A DNA stretch of 64,000 bases from Rotaria macrura (GCA_900239685.1 OENT01000924.1:1-64000); one strand, 5' to 3'. Counted from the stretch's first letter, positions 22,762-36,991 are shown. The notes: generated by a model not told the origin, from the sequence alone. Numbers and translations: made by a program.

Positions 22762-25700
22762 TTATTGTGTTCCTGTTGGAAATTCTTTATCAATAACACT
22801 CCAATCGAGATAGCTTCCAATACTGCTTTCACCTCTTGATAGTTCACTTTCATCGCGTGCTGTCATATCTCCGCCTGCACTACTTCGTGCGCTCACTCTT
22901 GTGCCACCATATGTATTCGTGTTCCAGCCACTGGTTCGTCGATTTTGAAGTAGTCGAAGATCATCACCATACGTATTTTCATTTGTTTGTTCGGTTACAC
23001 GTGTCAAACTATATGTCGTTTCATCCATATTATCATTATCAAGCTCGTCTAGATTGGGTAATGGTGTTACTGTTGAAGTCCATTTCTTACTTGACGGTGC
23101 ATCATGATCGTCAGCCAACAATTTTTTAACACGTTCATCAACTTCCCAATCGGACAAACTCGCAGAACTGTAAACAGAATTTTTAGACAAAATAAAACTA
23201 ACTTGCTTCCACGATGCACATGTATTCTTACCTTGATGGAGCACTTAATGGACGTTGATCGAATTCTTGTTCAATCTGTGGTTGTCTTCTTCGTTGCGTT
23301 TGAGCAGATGCAGGTCGTTGTAATTCTTTCATTCGTTCTGAATAAGTCTTTGCCACTCGTGGGTCAGTCTTTTCATAAGGTACATAGAGACCTGGTACTC
23401 GACGTGTACCATACAAACGCATGAGTGCTTTAGGATCAGTTGAATCTCTCTTTGGTACACTTGTTATTTCACTATCGGTCTTATTCAAAGCACGTACACG
23501 TTGATTATAGGTTGTTGACTTATGAGCCGGTGGCGATGTTTTACGCATGGTTCGTATCAGTTTTCTTTGAGTTTGCCTACTTTTCACGGGTACAGTCATC
23601 GAAACATGTTTTTGTCCAAGATTAGCAGGAGATGACAATGGTCGCTTTCGTGCCATATTACTACGAGCTGGTGGTGGACCCTTTTGTTTAGCCTAAATAG
23701 ATCAAAAATCGATATGTCAAATTATATTAAGGAGAGAGTAAAAGTCTTTTAAATTTCAAGAAGTGTATTCAATCATATGAGAGATATTTCAAAAATGAAT
23801 TATAAATTCATTTCAGAACGCATAGAAAATGTATAGTTAGAAGAAAATTTTCCATAACAACGAGTAAAAAGAAATACATACCTGAATAATAGCTTTGGCC
23901 ATTGGTGTCATTGGTCGAGAAGATCTAGTTGACGATGCTGATGATGGTCGCGGCAGGCCCGATGATGAAGTTGAATATTGAGTTGAATTATGATTAACAT
24001 TAGATGTTGTAGCTGACATGGGTCTTGATAATATTCGCTGTGAATAATCATCGCGTATATCATTATCGTCATCATCATCGTCATCATTGAAATCAAGATC
24101 GTATGTTCGATTGATCATTCCGTCAGGTCCTGCTAATTCACGTACAGTGGATGTAAAACTCGTCTCTAATGGCTCCAGTTGAAATTCATCTAAAGTTCCG
24201 GTTGATGGTATGGGTTCACCATGAAGAACAGTGTCGGCGAAACGAAGTGCATCTTCATCACGTGCACGTGATAGTTTTTGTTGTTGCCGTTGACGAGCTT
24301 CCCGATGTCGATCAGCGATAGTAGGTGATGCAGCTTTACGTGGCGTACGTGTTGTCGAATTCGGTGTTCTACTGGCAGTATTACGAGGAGAAAAGGGATC
24401 ACGAGGCGTCGTAGTTTTAATAGAAATCGGTTGTTCATATGAAACTTTTTTACGAGGAGAAAATGGATCACGAGGCGTTGTAGTTTTAATAAGCGAAGGG
24501 TGCTCATTTGAAATTTGCTTGTTTGATGAGTGAGGTGTAGTTGAGCGAATTGATATAGGATCCACTAAATGTGAATTGTCATCGAATTTGGGTTCTGAAG
24601 AAGGACGCTTTCGGAATAAATATTCAAGAGGAATGTCCTGAAAACAAATATCATGTGCATCGTAGAGAATTAGATTTCATGAGATACATACATGTTCATC
24701 TAATTCATGTGAAACTGGTCGTTGAGAGCTACCATCATCGATATTACCAAAAGCAGTTCGTTCTGCTTGTTTTTCTTCTTGTTCACGTTGTCGGCGACGT
24801 TGTAAAATAAGATCATTTTTACGCTGTGCTTCATCAGGATCATAGAAACCTAAAGGTTGCTGTAATAGTGTAGGATCTCGAGGTTCGATCCCATGTGAAT
24901 ATGGCAGTTGTGTCATAGGTTCTTGCTGTTGTTGAAGTATTTGTGCATTTTGTTGCTCAAAACCAATGCTATACATTGGTGATGGTCTTTCATTCATATG
25001 AGTCGGTATTGATCCTGTTGATGTTGATGGTAGTGGTGGCTGTTGTCGTTCACGTAATAGACGCTGCTCTCGTTCTATTTGATCTCGTTCAATTTGAGCT
25101 AGCAATGCATCTGCATGTGGACCAGCAATATCAGTGATATTGACGAATTTTCGCTCATCTCCGTCACCACCACGACCGTATTGTAAATCATATAAAATTT
25201 GATGGGCTGGTAAATCAGTCATAGTCGATCGTTCCCGACGACGAGCTTCTATTGCTTGTTGTTGAATTTGACGAGCAGCCGAATAGTGAGCTTCAGCTGA
25301 TGTAAAATTGACACCAGTAGCATCCCGTAATAATGACTGTGAGAAACATAGATGAATGAAAATTTCGTTTTCTTGTTAGAAAAAGAAAACATCAAAGCTC
25401 ACTTGAAAAAGGCCTGGTTCAATAACGAAACCATCTTGTCGAGGGACTTCTACTTGTATACCTGTATCGACCTTCGTCTCGGATGATTTCGTAACGATAT
25501 TAGGTGCAGGCATGGGTACATGTAAATCAGTCGTGCTAGTTGGTTGAGCAGTAGGTGGACGCATCTGCAACAGTTGAAGACGTGGTCGATTGTTTTCAGA
25601 GTATTGATGCATGATGTTTTGGACATAGGATAGCTTTTGTTGATCGGCCCGTGTTGCTCGTGGCGATAATGCTACTGGTGGAGGTAGTTGAGGAGCTAAC

Positions 25701-28700
25701 TGAAGCATTGCAATCGGAGCACGTGGTTGTATTGGAACATAGACAGGTCTTGAAGGATAAGTAATAACTGGAGGCGAAGGTAATGGTAGTCGTGGTTGTG
25801 TCAGCACAGGTTTTGCATTAATTAAAGAAAATCCAAGACTTAGAAGAGGCAAACGCATCGATGGAGTATTCTGCGAAGGTGCAAACATTCGACTTCGATC
25901 ATTTGATATTGATGGTGGCTGAATTTGTGGAAAATATTGCTGATGCTCTCGATCACGTTGCGTATCACGAGATGATGATCGTTGACTATATCCGTCTCTA
26001 GTAGGAGATCGACGACCATGTAAATCTCTAGTAGGAGATCGACGACTATGCCGATCTCTTCTGGGTGATTGACGACCAGTTGAATCTTGAAATGACGGTC
26101 GACGACTGTGTGAATCTCGAGAAGATGGATAATGACTGAGAGGAGACTGTTTTGTAGTCGGTGTTCGGTTAGTATCTATAGAAGGAAAAAAAACGAGCTC
26201 TCTGTTAACAATAGCAGGTTCTAGTGTTTACATTAAACCAGCCAGTAGAAAAAATAATCAATTCTTTCACTTTGATTGTTTTACAAAAAGAAGCTGTAGA
26301 AAATTCATTTAATGTGACTTTAGAAGAATGCTACCATTTCATTCCACAAATGATCAACTGGCATGTCTTATCTACTTTAGTATGTCGAAAGTACAGTCCA
26401 TTTCCCGTACAATGTCGGAAAATTTCTGACATATCTTTCCTTCTGTAGTGTGAGACTATTATACATCCCATCAAAACTATTTTTATATTTCCGTAATCTC
26501 TGAAATCTCCTCTTTCAAATGATGTATTATTCATCCTGCATTTCTCATGTTTTCATAGTAATATTATCGGTTTATGAAAAGTGACTTTACGTGACAGAAT
26601 TAGATAGTAGTTCCGTAACCCTGACGGCAATCAGAAAAATTTTCCTCAATTCTGATCTTTCTAATAAATTACATAGAAAAACTCAATTTTAAGAATAAAA
26701 CTTCTTTTTCATGTTTTCGTTCCGAGATAAAGGAGAGGTGTCCGAGGCATTTTTGTAGAGCGGATCAAGCTCTATCATAATTTGAAGGTTCAAGACAACT
26801 GCACTTTCATTTATCAAGGTAGAGACTTTGAAATGAAGAGATCCTAGGGTCATGAAAAAAAATTGTCACTAATTCTGACGGTTAAGTCAAATTTTTTCCC
26901 TAATTCTAGTGGTAGCTATTTTCGATTCCCAATTTTGATGGTGACTTATGTTTTGTTCTACATAATAACAGTCAACCATTTCTATGACGGTATTTCATTG
27001 TGAAATTCACGAGCTGTCTAATTCGATTTTCAATATGCATGGAACTTAATACGTTGTTAAAATTTGAAAATAAACGAAAATACATCTTTTTATGTATGAG
27101 CAGAAATATAAATAGAAACATGTTATTGAAATCGACAGGAAAGTAGTCATCTTTATTGTTGAAGAGTTTTTTTGCCTCACATGAGCGTTCAAAAATAAAA
27201 ATTCTGCAAATATCAATACTTTGAAAAATACCAAGTCGATCGTGAAAGCTACACGAGTGGTTTAAAATCACGAAAGTTGCATAAGTGAAGCATAATAGTG
27301 AATAATCATGCATAATCTAGTGAACCAGGGTACCAACAGGCAATCTAAACTCAACTTCATTCCCGTCAAAATTGTGGCACATATCTCTGATATCTTGTAC
27401 AGTTCATACTTCTACAGGATATCTTATGAACAACTTGTTGCTATGATTCAACTCACTGCTGAAGACACATTTAGCTTTAATATTGTTCTGCAGTTGTCAC
27501 TTTCGATGGAAGAATATAAGCAATGATAAAATACGTGAAAAAGCCTTCTATATGACATTTTGATAAGAGGGCTCCTCCTCCACCAAAAAAACACAACTAA
27601 TAGAAGAGAAAAGGGTACTGCTACTGCCACTCAAAACTTGAAGCAACACCCTTGGTATCTATTGACTGCATCCTCACTAGGAGATACGCACTTGTTGTTA
27701 CGCCCGATATTAAATTGTATTAAACGTTGATAGGTGTATGATTCTTCGTTGATGTTAAACATCTTTATTCTTTCTTATCTCCATCACTATCACAGAATCA
27801 CTGAATTCTTAGAATCACAAGCGCATGCACTCATATAGAATACTAATAGGCAATACTAAATACAGAAATGTTTTTGATCTTAAGATCATGAAATAATATT
27901 TTTAAGACTTTCAAAAAACGAAAAATACGATTAACTATGAAGAAGAAAAAAAAATAAGCCCAAGAAATTGAATAGGAAAAATGTCTAATAGAACGAAAAG
28001 AAAAGGAAACAAACACATGTAACATTTATCCTATGCCTCATATATTTGTGCCATAATAGTTGATCTCCTTTTCTGAAACACTCTTGAAATGACACATAGA
28101 TAGATAGATATTCCATATACATGTGTTCTATCTCCTTAACTATGCATATCCTGTATCGTCTATATTCAGTATGGAAGCATTTTTCATTTCCCAAAGAAAC
28201 TAGTGTAGACATCCTATGAACATCGGTCAGCATTTAAATGTATTTACTTAGAAATTTGAAAAAGGGCATTTGTATTTATGCTTCTGATCATGCATTCAAA
28301 TATGTGTTTTCGTTTATATTCAAATTTTTTAAGTAAGCATTACCCATTTGAAAAAGAATAATCAAAAGCTCGATTTTAATCAATAATTTACTCAATAATC
28401 ATCGTAGCAGAGTCAGACTTTAATCGATTATTTCAATTATGCCAATTAGAATCGATTTAGTATGTTTTTAAACATGGATAATAATCGAAATAATCGATTA
28501 AAATCGGTTTTAATCGATTTTTTTATTCTTTTTTTTATATGGGTTGTCTCACACTACATAAGATAAGATATGTCAAAAACTTTCCGACAATGTACAGGAA
28601 ATGAACTCTATATTGTAGGACAAGTTCTTGCGTAAGGAACCGAAAATGTATACTAAAAATATTCAATAAATAAGCACTTAGCTCAAATCAAAGCTGGCGG

Positions 28701-31700
28701 CAATTTCATTGGAAAAATTCAAAGGTTACTTTCGACCTGATGTGTATAAGAAATAAACTATGTATTACCTGATAGTGCATATTTCTCTCGTTCTTCTTGC
28801 TCGAGTCTCAATGCCAAGTATGGATCAGAGTCGTCGAGAAAACGTCGATCACTGATCGATTGCCGCATCGGATTTGGTGATTGAGGATGTTGTTGTTGTT
28901 GATGAGGATGAGGATGGTGATGGTGATGAGAATTATGATGATATCCATTTGTTGTTGATGGTGAAATATGCGTCGTTGGACTTGATCGTTGCTGATATTT
29001 ATGTTGATAGGTAGTTGGCTCGATATAATTATTTGGAAAGTCGCGTGTGTCATAAGTTGGCGTTTCATCCCCACCAGTTTCACGTGATGGTGCACGAAAA
29101 TCGTGACTACGACCGAGATCTCCGCCACCATCATTACTCATCATCGGTAATGATACACTTTCTTCCAGTGAATTTTTTCTCAATGAAGTATCACGTCGAC
29201 GAGGGCTTATTGGTAAATCACTCTGTGTACGAGCACCATCATCATCTTCGCTATCTTTTGTTACATTTGTCAAATCAGTATCGTTATCTGCTTGATCGTT
29301 GCTAAGTTTGGTTTGTTCTGTTCGTTGTTTAACGATTCTTTCATAATGTTGTGGATCACTAACTAATGCACTTGCAGCAAGGAATTGTGCTGATACAGGA
29401 ATACGCATGCCAGGTGTTTGTGTTTGATCAGTAGTTGTTGTAAAACCACGATTCGCCCAGCCAACCATCCAAATACTACGACGAGCTGCCTCACCATACG
29501 GTTCATCAAATTGTCTTACATGTGATCTTGATGGATCATCTGAACGTCCATCCCATTCTAATAAAGGATTTCCACTATTATTTGTACTTGTGTAAACATT
29601 ACTATTTTGATTATTATTATCAGATTCAAAATGATTACGTCGATGATGTTGTTCCAGACTAACGACACCAGGTGGTTGTTGTGTTGAAGATATGTTAACA
29701 AAACTTCCTATCGTAGTATTATTTACATTTGCTGGTGTTTGTTGAAACATAGTTTGTTGTCCATCATAGGGCACCATACGTACAGGAAAAACAGCATATT
29801 CATTTGTTGGAATAGACAATGGTATGTTTTTAAGTGAATACCTTTTCTCAAGACTAATTGGTAGTTCAAATTCACGTAATTGTGTACTCATTGTTTGTAA
29901 TAATGGAATAGATTTACTATCGAATTTAGTATGATCATAATTTAATTCTTGTTGTTTTACATTGGTTAATGAAGATGTATCAAGTAGAAGTGGAATGAGC
30001 ATTGTCATAAATTCACCATATTCAACACATGTTTCAAACCATTTGGGTTTAAAATCAAACAATGGTTCTTCGTGACGAGGTTCTTGTCTAGAAATAAATT
30101 TTTTAAGAATGATTAGACTAACTAAAGAAAAATTGAAGGATTTAATATTAAATTGAAAGAAGATTGCCAGAAATAATTTACAATAGTGATATTTATCATC
30201 AGAAATATCAACAAAATTAGATTTTCAAACATATTCAACTCTTTTCACTTATTGATACAAAGATATAATAGCAAATTCTTTTTCGATCGTAAGTTTTTAT
30301 AGAACAGAAGAAGTTTATTGACATGTTGCATGTATATGTTAACTAAGATGTATCCTTGCTCATTAAAATCTATTATCATCGACACAATCAAATTCAACGG
30401 AAGAACATAAATGAATTGATTAAAACATGAGTTTTCATATACTACGACATCGAGGTTTTTTTCTACTATAGTCAAACAGAAAATTATGAAATATAGTTTT
30501 CATTCAGTTTCTATCGATACTTAATGAATCCTAGATTTTTGAAGTTTTGAAACAGCTTAATTTTATTCAAATGTAATTTTCATTCATGATATGTGCAACA
30601 GTAATTCTTTCCAAGGCTCAAGTTTACTGAACAAAACATTATTTACATTATTATAAGAAAAAATAAATGTGAAAACTTTGGATTCAAGTCCGAGAGTTAT
30701 GGGTACCAGAGACAGTAAACGAGTCGAATCGAATTGAGATTTTTCTGTTCGTTTCGGTCTCTGACGGGTACTTCAAAAAGTTAATGAGACAAATCAGTCA
30801 TTCTACAATGTGTGCACGGAAGAAGTATCCTTGTAAATCTTTTTTGGAAACCCCAAAACTTGTGGTCATCTGAGACATGTCTGAGCATTTGGTTTCTGGA
30901 TGCAGTTTTTGTGCATTTTCAGGCGATGTTCTTTAAGAAAGCTCGATTTTTTTCAAAACTAATATCAGATTCGGACTCAGCGTTAAAAACGGAGTCGATT
31001 TTTATATGATGTGAATAATTCTGAGCAAAAAAATGTTTTTTTGAAAAAATCCGTATGCCCCACCTCAGGGATTGTTTGGTAAATAATGATAATTTTCTCG
31101 ATAACTCAACCATTTCTTGCCGGATCCTTTTCATCTTCGAACTCGACCGAGATATTCATCAGGAAATTCTGTGCACCGAATTTCAGCTCAATCGAATGTA
31201 TTTGTAAAGAGTTATCGTGTAAACGGACGCACGGCCAGACACGCTGACCGTTTCTAGAATGTACTCAATTTTTGAGTACACAATAACCTAAAATCTAACA
31301 AACGACAAGATGTTTAAAATCTCTGATTACTATACGACATATTTCTAATCTTTATTTTATGAATGTCTTGTCGTAATCCTTGTAGATACTGACTTTTTTT
31401 TATACCATTCAAATGCGTCAAGAGTCAAATTATGTCTTTTCTTGAGATACCGTCTATGACGATTAGTCATATACGATTGGAAGTTCCTAGTTCAAAGATG
31501 AGTTTCCAAAAGTAACTTATTTCATCACGGTCGTATATTTTCTCGGTGAGGAAAAAAACATAGACAAATTAAAATTTATCTTACGTATCATTCATATAAT
31601 GTTGAATAATATCATCTTGAACATCTTGAAAAATAATCGTTTCTAAAAATCCTTCATATAATTGAATGTAAGTTGGATTGATTTGCATCCATTTAGCTTT

Positions 31701-34700
31701 TAATTTATCTACCATTAGTGTTATTTCATCATTACTATCTGTATCATTATTTAAATGTTGTCGTACCATCATTAGTGTTGCCAATGCTCTCATTAATTGT
31801 TCCGATGGAGGCAAATCAAAGAATAGATTTAATACGACACGTAATAAATCCATTTCGTCTGATATTAAACAACGAAATGAAAGAAGTATTGTTGCATAAC
31901 TAATTATTTTCCATGGAAGTTGATCAGATGATAATGATAATTCAGTTTTTTGACGTACATACGAACGTAAAGTAAGTGATAAACGATCACGAGTATCTAA
32001 CAGAAATAATATAATACAAAAATCACGAAAATAAATTAATACACGATCAGGTATATTTGGTAATTTATGAAAACGTAATGATTTAAGTAAACGTTTAATT
32101 GAATAAAAACTATCGTTGACTTCATTCGATGTAGTTGTTTGTTTACGTTTATTATTTGTCATTGTTAGATAATCTAAATACCATTTAAGACATGATAATT
32201 GTATTCGACTAGCTGATAATAATTGAATAAATATATGTATTTTTCGATAATAAATTAAACGTACATGTGTTTCATATTTACATGTTATATCATATTTATC
32301 ATCATCATATGTATTTAATATAGATGAATAAATTGGTGGACATGGTAAATAATATTTCGATGAGATAAATATTGGTATTGATGTAAATAAATAAATCATA
32401 ATAGCATTTATTCGTCTCAGTAACATTTCAGTTAATGGTACTTGTAAAAGTGTTGCACACAAAAGAAATTGTTCTAATGTTAATGATAGATTCTTAATAA
32501 ATAATAATATCTCATCTTGTTTATAAGTATGTTTAAGTACAGTTTTAATATTATCTATTTGTAGGTATTCACATAATTTTGTGTAAAGTAATGCATCAAC
32601 TGTAACAGTATTTAATGGTGAATACACTGGCGATGTTCGTTTAGTTGATTTAGTTGTATCGTACAATCCATTGTGAGGTGGTAGTATAGAAGCTAGACAT
32701 AGAGCTGTTCGCCAATCACCAACAAGTTTTGAAAATAATCTAAATTGAAAAGTAAAAATTGTTACAATATTTCATGACTTATGTAATGATAATCATCAAC
32801 TGTAACTGAGTCGAAGATCAATTTTATGCAAAATCGTTTTCCTTAATCATTCAAGTTCGATAGAGACATTAAAAATAATTGTATGCAATCATACGATGAG
32901 AGTATGCTGTCAGACTGACGAATTCGACAGACAGATTTATCAATGAATTGATTGGCATTATATTTTGAGTGATAGTGACCTTATAGTTACCTTGTGAATA
33001 CTTTTTCGAATAATAAAATGAATAAATAAGACTATATTGAATCTCTATGATGACAGATTAAATTAAATATCGTCGTACGGCAAATGAACTACAAGTTAAA
33101 ATCTAAATTTTGACTTGAAAGTATATCGCCATCTTCGAAGCACATAAACTTTTAATGCTTAGAAAGAAAGAATTCTCTATATTGTTTGCTTATCATATCG
33201 ATTATGAATCATAAATTCATACTACTTGTTATCGATATCTATAATGGTAGAACTATAAGAAAGTGAATAATAATTAATTATTCATATATGAAATTTCATC
33301 ATTCGATACTGTCGATCTTTGGCATAGATTTTAGTGAGAGGCAAACTGTCGTTGACTTACACAGCTTCATTTGGTGATTGACCGAGTATAAATAATTCAA
33401 GTACTTTTAATGGTTGCCAAAATTTGCTCATCATTTGTTGTTGAATAGCTAAATTTAAACGGTTTCGATCAATATAAATCATTCGATATTTTAATTGTTC
33501 GTTCAACTTCTGTTTTCCTTTGAATAAATTCGGCAATGGACATGCAGAATCAACGGAATAGATGAATAATTGTTGTTGATCTTTATTGTTCGTTATTATC
33601 ATAGAACGAGCCATAAAACGAGCTAATGTACGTAAAACAGATCGTAATGCATTACCAGGCATACCAAAATAACTTCGAGTATCAATTTGTTGAAATAGAT
33701 TCGAACTAAATAAATCGATCGGAAGACACGATGATAATTGTGATGTTTCGCGTCGTAGAGCAACATTAACTATGTATACAGCATCACGAATATTGTATTG
33801 TTCAAGTAGTGCATAAAGTACACGATGTAAAACAAGAGCTTTACGTGCTTCTGTTGGTGGTTTTCCACGCCGATAGGAACGTACTGAATTAGGCGTATCG
33901 ATTGAATTTCGTGGTCGACGACGTTGTTTTCGACGTTCATTCAATGCTGAATAACCTTTTGTATGTAATGGATGATCAAAAGATGTTATGACTGGTGGGA
34001 ACAGATCGTTTAAATCAGTTTGATGTCCATAAGACAATAGACGGATAGAACTTAATGATGGATATGCATGAAGTATTGATTGAATGAAAAGACGTATTGT
34101 TATTAAATATTTTGGTAAATCTTTCGGATCACGACGAATTTTCTTTTCTATTGATATCCATAAAGAATACCATGAACGAAGAAGAGTAAAACGATTATAA
34201 TGTGTATCATTATTCTTGAATGAAAAAGAATCAATAATTCAGGACGTGTTTAAAAACATCTTAAGAAAAAAAAACGTTCCACATCCCAACGCTATATTGT
34301 GTTAGAATAGACTTGAGACGAATGTTTCACTTTACGTCAAAACGATGCACTCTATCTGATCTTTTTCTTCATTCTCGATGAGACTTAAATTAAATAATCG
34401 TTAACTATTGAGTTACAATCTTCAGCTGTAGTGACGATTTCGTTAGGAGAAACTAATCATTTTACTGGCATATCACGTGTGCAGCATGGAAAAAAAAGTT
34501 CATAATTTTTATTCATAATTTTATCTCAAAACAAGAATCTTCATGTAAAATTTTTCCATCCTTTGATGGGCTTTGAGCGTAAACTACACTTATCAAATCT
34601 GTAGTTTCATTTGAATCATATGCATAGAATGTAGTATATCATCAATTGTATCGATGAACAAGACGATTAGTACGATCACAAGTATTTACAAGAAAAAATA

Positions 34701-36991
34701 AACTCTACTTGCATTATTGTCTATTTCAATATTCAATCTTAAGTTGAAATTCGAAAACTTAGTTGAAAAATAATTATTAATGTTGTAGTATCTCGTTAAC
34801 CAAATAACTTCTATTCACAAAATTATGTTCATCATAGTCATTATTGACTGGGTACTAGATTACATTAGATGGACTCTGATGAATCAAGAGTTATTCACGA
34901 GAAAATATGTACCTGTGAATAGTCTTGATGATCAGGTGGTGATGCTGCTAAGAAATCAGCTAAATCATCATGTGTTACTTGTAATAATTCTAATTGTTTA
35001 ACTCCTTTGCACAGATGAAAATTCTTTTCATCTTCATTAAATTCAATATTTTTTTGTCGTCGACATAATTCAAATGTATTTAATGTTGTTGGTAAATATA
35101 ACATAGCTTGTAACCATTGTTCAATAATATATAAAATACATAATTGTAATAATTCTGGATCATTAACAATAGTTGTTTGTTGTTTGAATATATCAAAAAA
35201 TAATGGTATAAAATTTGTTAAACATGACAAATGTAAAAATGTCAATGAACCATAGGATGATGATAGAACAAGATTTGTTAGACAGTGTGCTAATTGCATT
35301 GGTGTAAGTATATCTTCATTATTCGTTGATAAAAGTAATGTTCGAGTTGTTCGTTCGAGACAGAGACAAATCTCATGTTGAACACGATCCGATGATGTTA
35401 GAAGAAGATGATAAGCGGAGAAAATATCATCTAATGTCAGTTGGGGTACATCATCTATAACTAACGATGTTAAACTTCCGTATTTTTTTGACAGATTTAA
35501 TTCACCACCACCACCAAGACTTTCTGTATCGATCCGATCAATAGCTTTGGGAAAGTCATCGAATGATCTGAATAGATGATGTTTCGTTTTAAACGAACAC
35601 AAAAGAGAATAAGAAATTTAGAAAAAAAAACTCTACCTTGTTTTATGAAGAAATACTGAATGTTTTTGTTCTTGTTGATTTAAATCCATTAAATATAAAT
35701 TTATCAATGGATCATAAAATCTTCTATCACGAATTTTATTTGAATAATTCAATCGTGCTAAACGATAACCATCACTACAATAAATAATTGTTTTATTTGT
35801 ATTAACGGCTAAAGAAAATTTTTGTTGTTTTGTTTTATCATCATCGGAAAATGGTGCTATGGATTGCATGAATGAATCTAAACCAAGATGAGTTGTTGCT
35901 TCACTATCTTTACCAATTAATGGATGAATGATAACAAATGATGATGGTCCCTGAGTAATGCATTCACCTTGTGTTATTAAATTTAATTGTGAACCAAAAC
36001 GATTAAGAAAAAATAATCCACCACGATTTGTTAAACCAATTAGAAATTGATCATCATAACTCCATATTAAATCATTGATAGAAACTTGTTGATGTATTGG
36101 TGATGTTTTAAATGAACAATCAATTGAAATATGTTTTGAAAATGCTACTGTTGTTAGTGATATTAAAAGAATTTTTGTTGACAAACCAATAGCTAATATA
36201 GGTGATGTATGAGCGAAACGTATGAAACATGATGATGATGATGATAGTGCATTCATTGGCATTTGAAGAACTTCGGATGAATATGATATGCATTGTTGAG
36301 AACAGATTGTTGATTTCCAATGTATATCAATACGATTTACTTGCAAATAACCTGATGAATCATAGAAGACAAATGCAAAAATAATTGAAGAATTTTTCGG
36401 CCGAAGAAAACAATCCATTGATATTTGATGTTGAGCATCATTTATTGCATCGAATTGTTCATGGATCAAATTCAATTCATACCAACTACCTTGTTCATCT
36501 GTCGAACGATTAGACGCCGTGGAACATATTGAACTTTTATTAGAATGATACTGAGTAGATAGTAATTGAGCACTGGATGATTTTAACCAAAAATATATTC
36601 GATATGGTTCTTGTAAAACAAGAATAGCTTGTTCACCAGTATTACTGATATAAATCAATGGTTTAGTTTTAATGGCATTTAAAGCAAGTGAACATGATGG
36701 AATTGTTCGAATCACTTTATCTTTGTCCCAAAGAATTATTTCATAATTTGTAGTAAGAAATCCACATAATTGACTATTATTAGACAGACAATGTGCAATA
36801 GATGCTTTCGAAATATTAGATATTGTTTTATTTGATAAATGTTCAATTTTGCCAGTCAATGAATTAACGCTTTCGAATTTTTTCGTTTCATTATAACATA
36901 GTAATTCGTTATCATTGAGAAAATAGAAATGTGACCATGGTTTATCCCGCTTCAGAATCACATTTTTTTCAATTGTCAACTCAAGCTTCAT
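22762..36991 (-). CDS. CPLANE1: CPLANE1 (C5orf42/JBTS17) homologue, ciliogenesis and planar polarity effector
   Basis: CPLANE1 acts with INTU, FUZ and WDPCP at the ciliary base to load intraflagellar transport; human mutations cause Joubert syndrome. The N-terminus matches human CPLANE1 collinearly: KPW near residue 16, NSLTGKI (human NLLSGRT), GFLTTNYEIILWDKD (human GVLTTGELFLWNKD) and IRTIP. Exons: 36991-35637, 35567-34913, 34214-33361, 32739-31585, 30087-28769, 26175-25403, 25336-24692, 24637-23882, 23692-23232 and 23167-22762. All nine junction phases agree and the sum is 8379 nt, giving 2792 residues (human about 3200). The first about 450 residues look like a beta-propeller. The middle is helical. 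The last about 1000 residues are disordered: His/Gln runs in exon 5, SRRSPTRD-type repeats in exon 6, Gln-rich helices in exon 7 and a seven-Asp run in exon 8. The N-terminal assignment is strong. That the disordered C-terminal exons belong to the same gene rests on phase and strand continuity across a 2.6-kb intron. Confidence 0.78.
26394..28609. repeat. Inverted repeat pair in CPLANE1 intron 5
   Basis: The segment 26394-26456 and the complement of 28546-28609 match over about 63 bp at roughly 80% by eye. Shared blocks include GACATATCTT and GTAGTGTGAGAC. They lie about 2.1 kb apart inside the 2593-bp intron 26176-28768. The pair could be the ends of one decayed element or two opposite insertions. 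No transposase frame is recognisable between them. Confidence 0.55.
28371..28507. repeat. AATCGATT-rich fold-back
   Basis: CGATTTTAATC at 28371 is repeated inverted at 28497-28507, with about 17 of the first 19 arm positions pairing. The stretch holds several copies of the palindrome-like AATCGATT. It sits just inside the right arm of the larger inverted repeat in CPLANE1 intron 5. Confidence 0.45.
30660..31283 (-). repeat. Dispersed repeat family, copy B (in CPLANE1 intron 4)
   Basis: Inverted relative to copy A and otherwise collinear from AATAAATGTGAAAAC at the left to TTTTTGAGTACACAATAA at the right. It differs by an extra 57-bp insertion at 30707-30763. It lies wholly in the intron 30088-31584. 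The frame shared with the other copies is open at 31134-30919 (minus strand). Confidence 0.85.
30707..30763. mobile_element. 57-bp hAT-like miniature element nested in repeat copy B
   Basis: The insertion begins CAGAGACAG and ends CGGTCTCTG, so the outer 7 bp form perfect inverted termini. The pairing extends imperfectly to about 16 bp (AAACGAG on the left against the complement AAACGAA of the right). It is flanked by ATGGGTAC (30699-30706) and ACGGGTAC (30764-30771), an 8-bp duplication with one mismatch. Copies A and C lack the insertion and show the empty site. An 8-bp duplication and a terminal CAG are typical of hAT transposons. Confidence 0.65.

Noticed and set aside
24943-25137. Plus-strand open frames antisense to CPLANE1 exons (also 22836-23129, 23104-23424, 29015-29305)
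   Set aside because: The minus strand carries the phase-consistent ten-exon gene; the antisense frames have no motifs.
22762-26175. The disordered C-terminal block as a separate gene (for example a CSPP1-like protein)
   Set aside because: It has no good start exon, and it joins the upstream CPLANE1 exon at 28769 in the correct phase; the total length also approaches human CPLANE1.
28095-28110. GATA-type short tandem repeat
   Set aside because: Only about three imperfect units; not distinguishable from chance.
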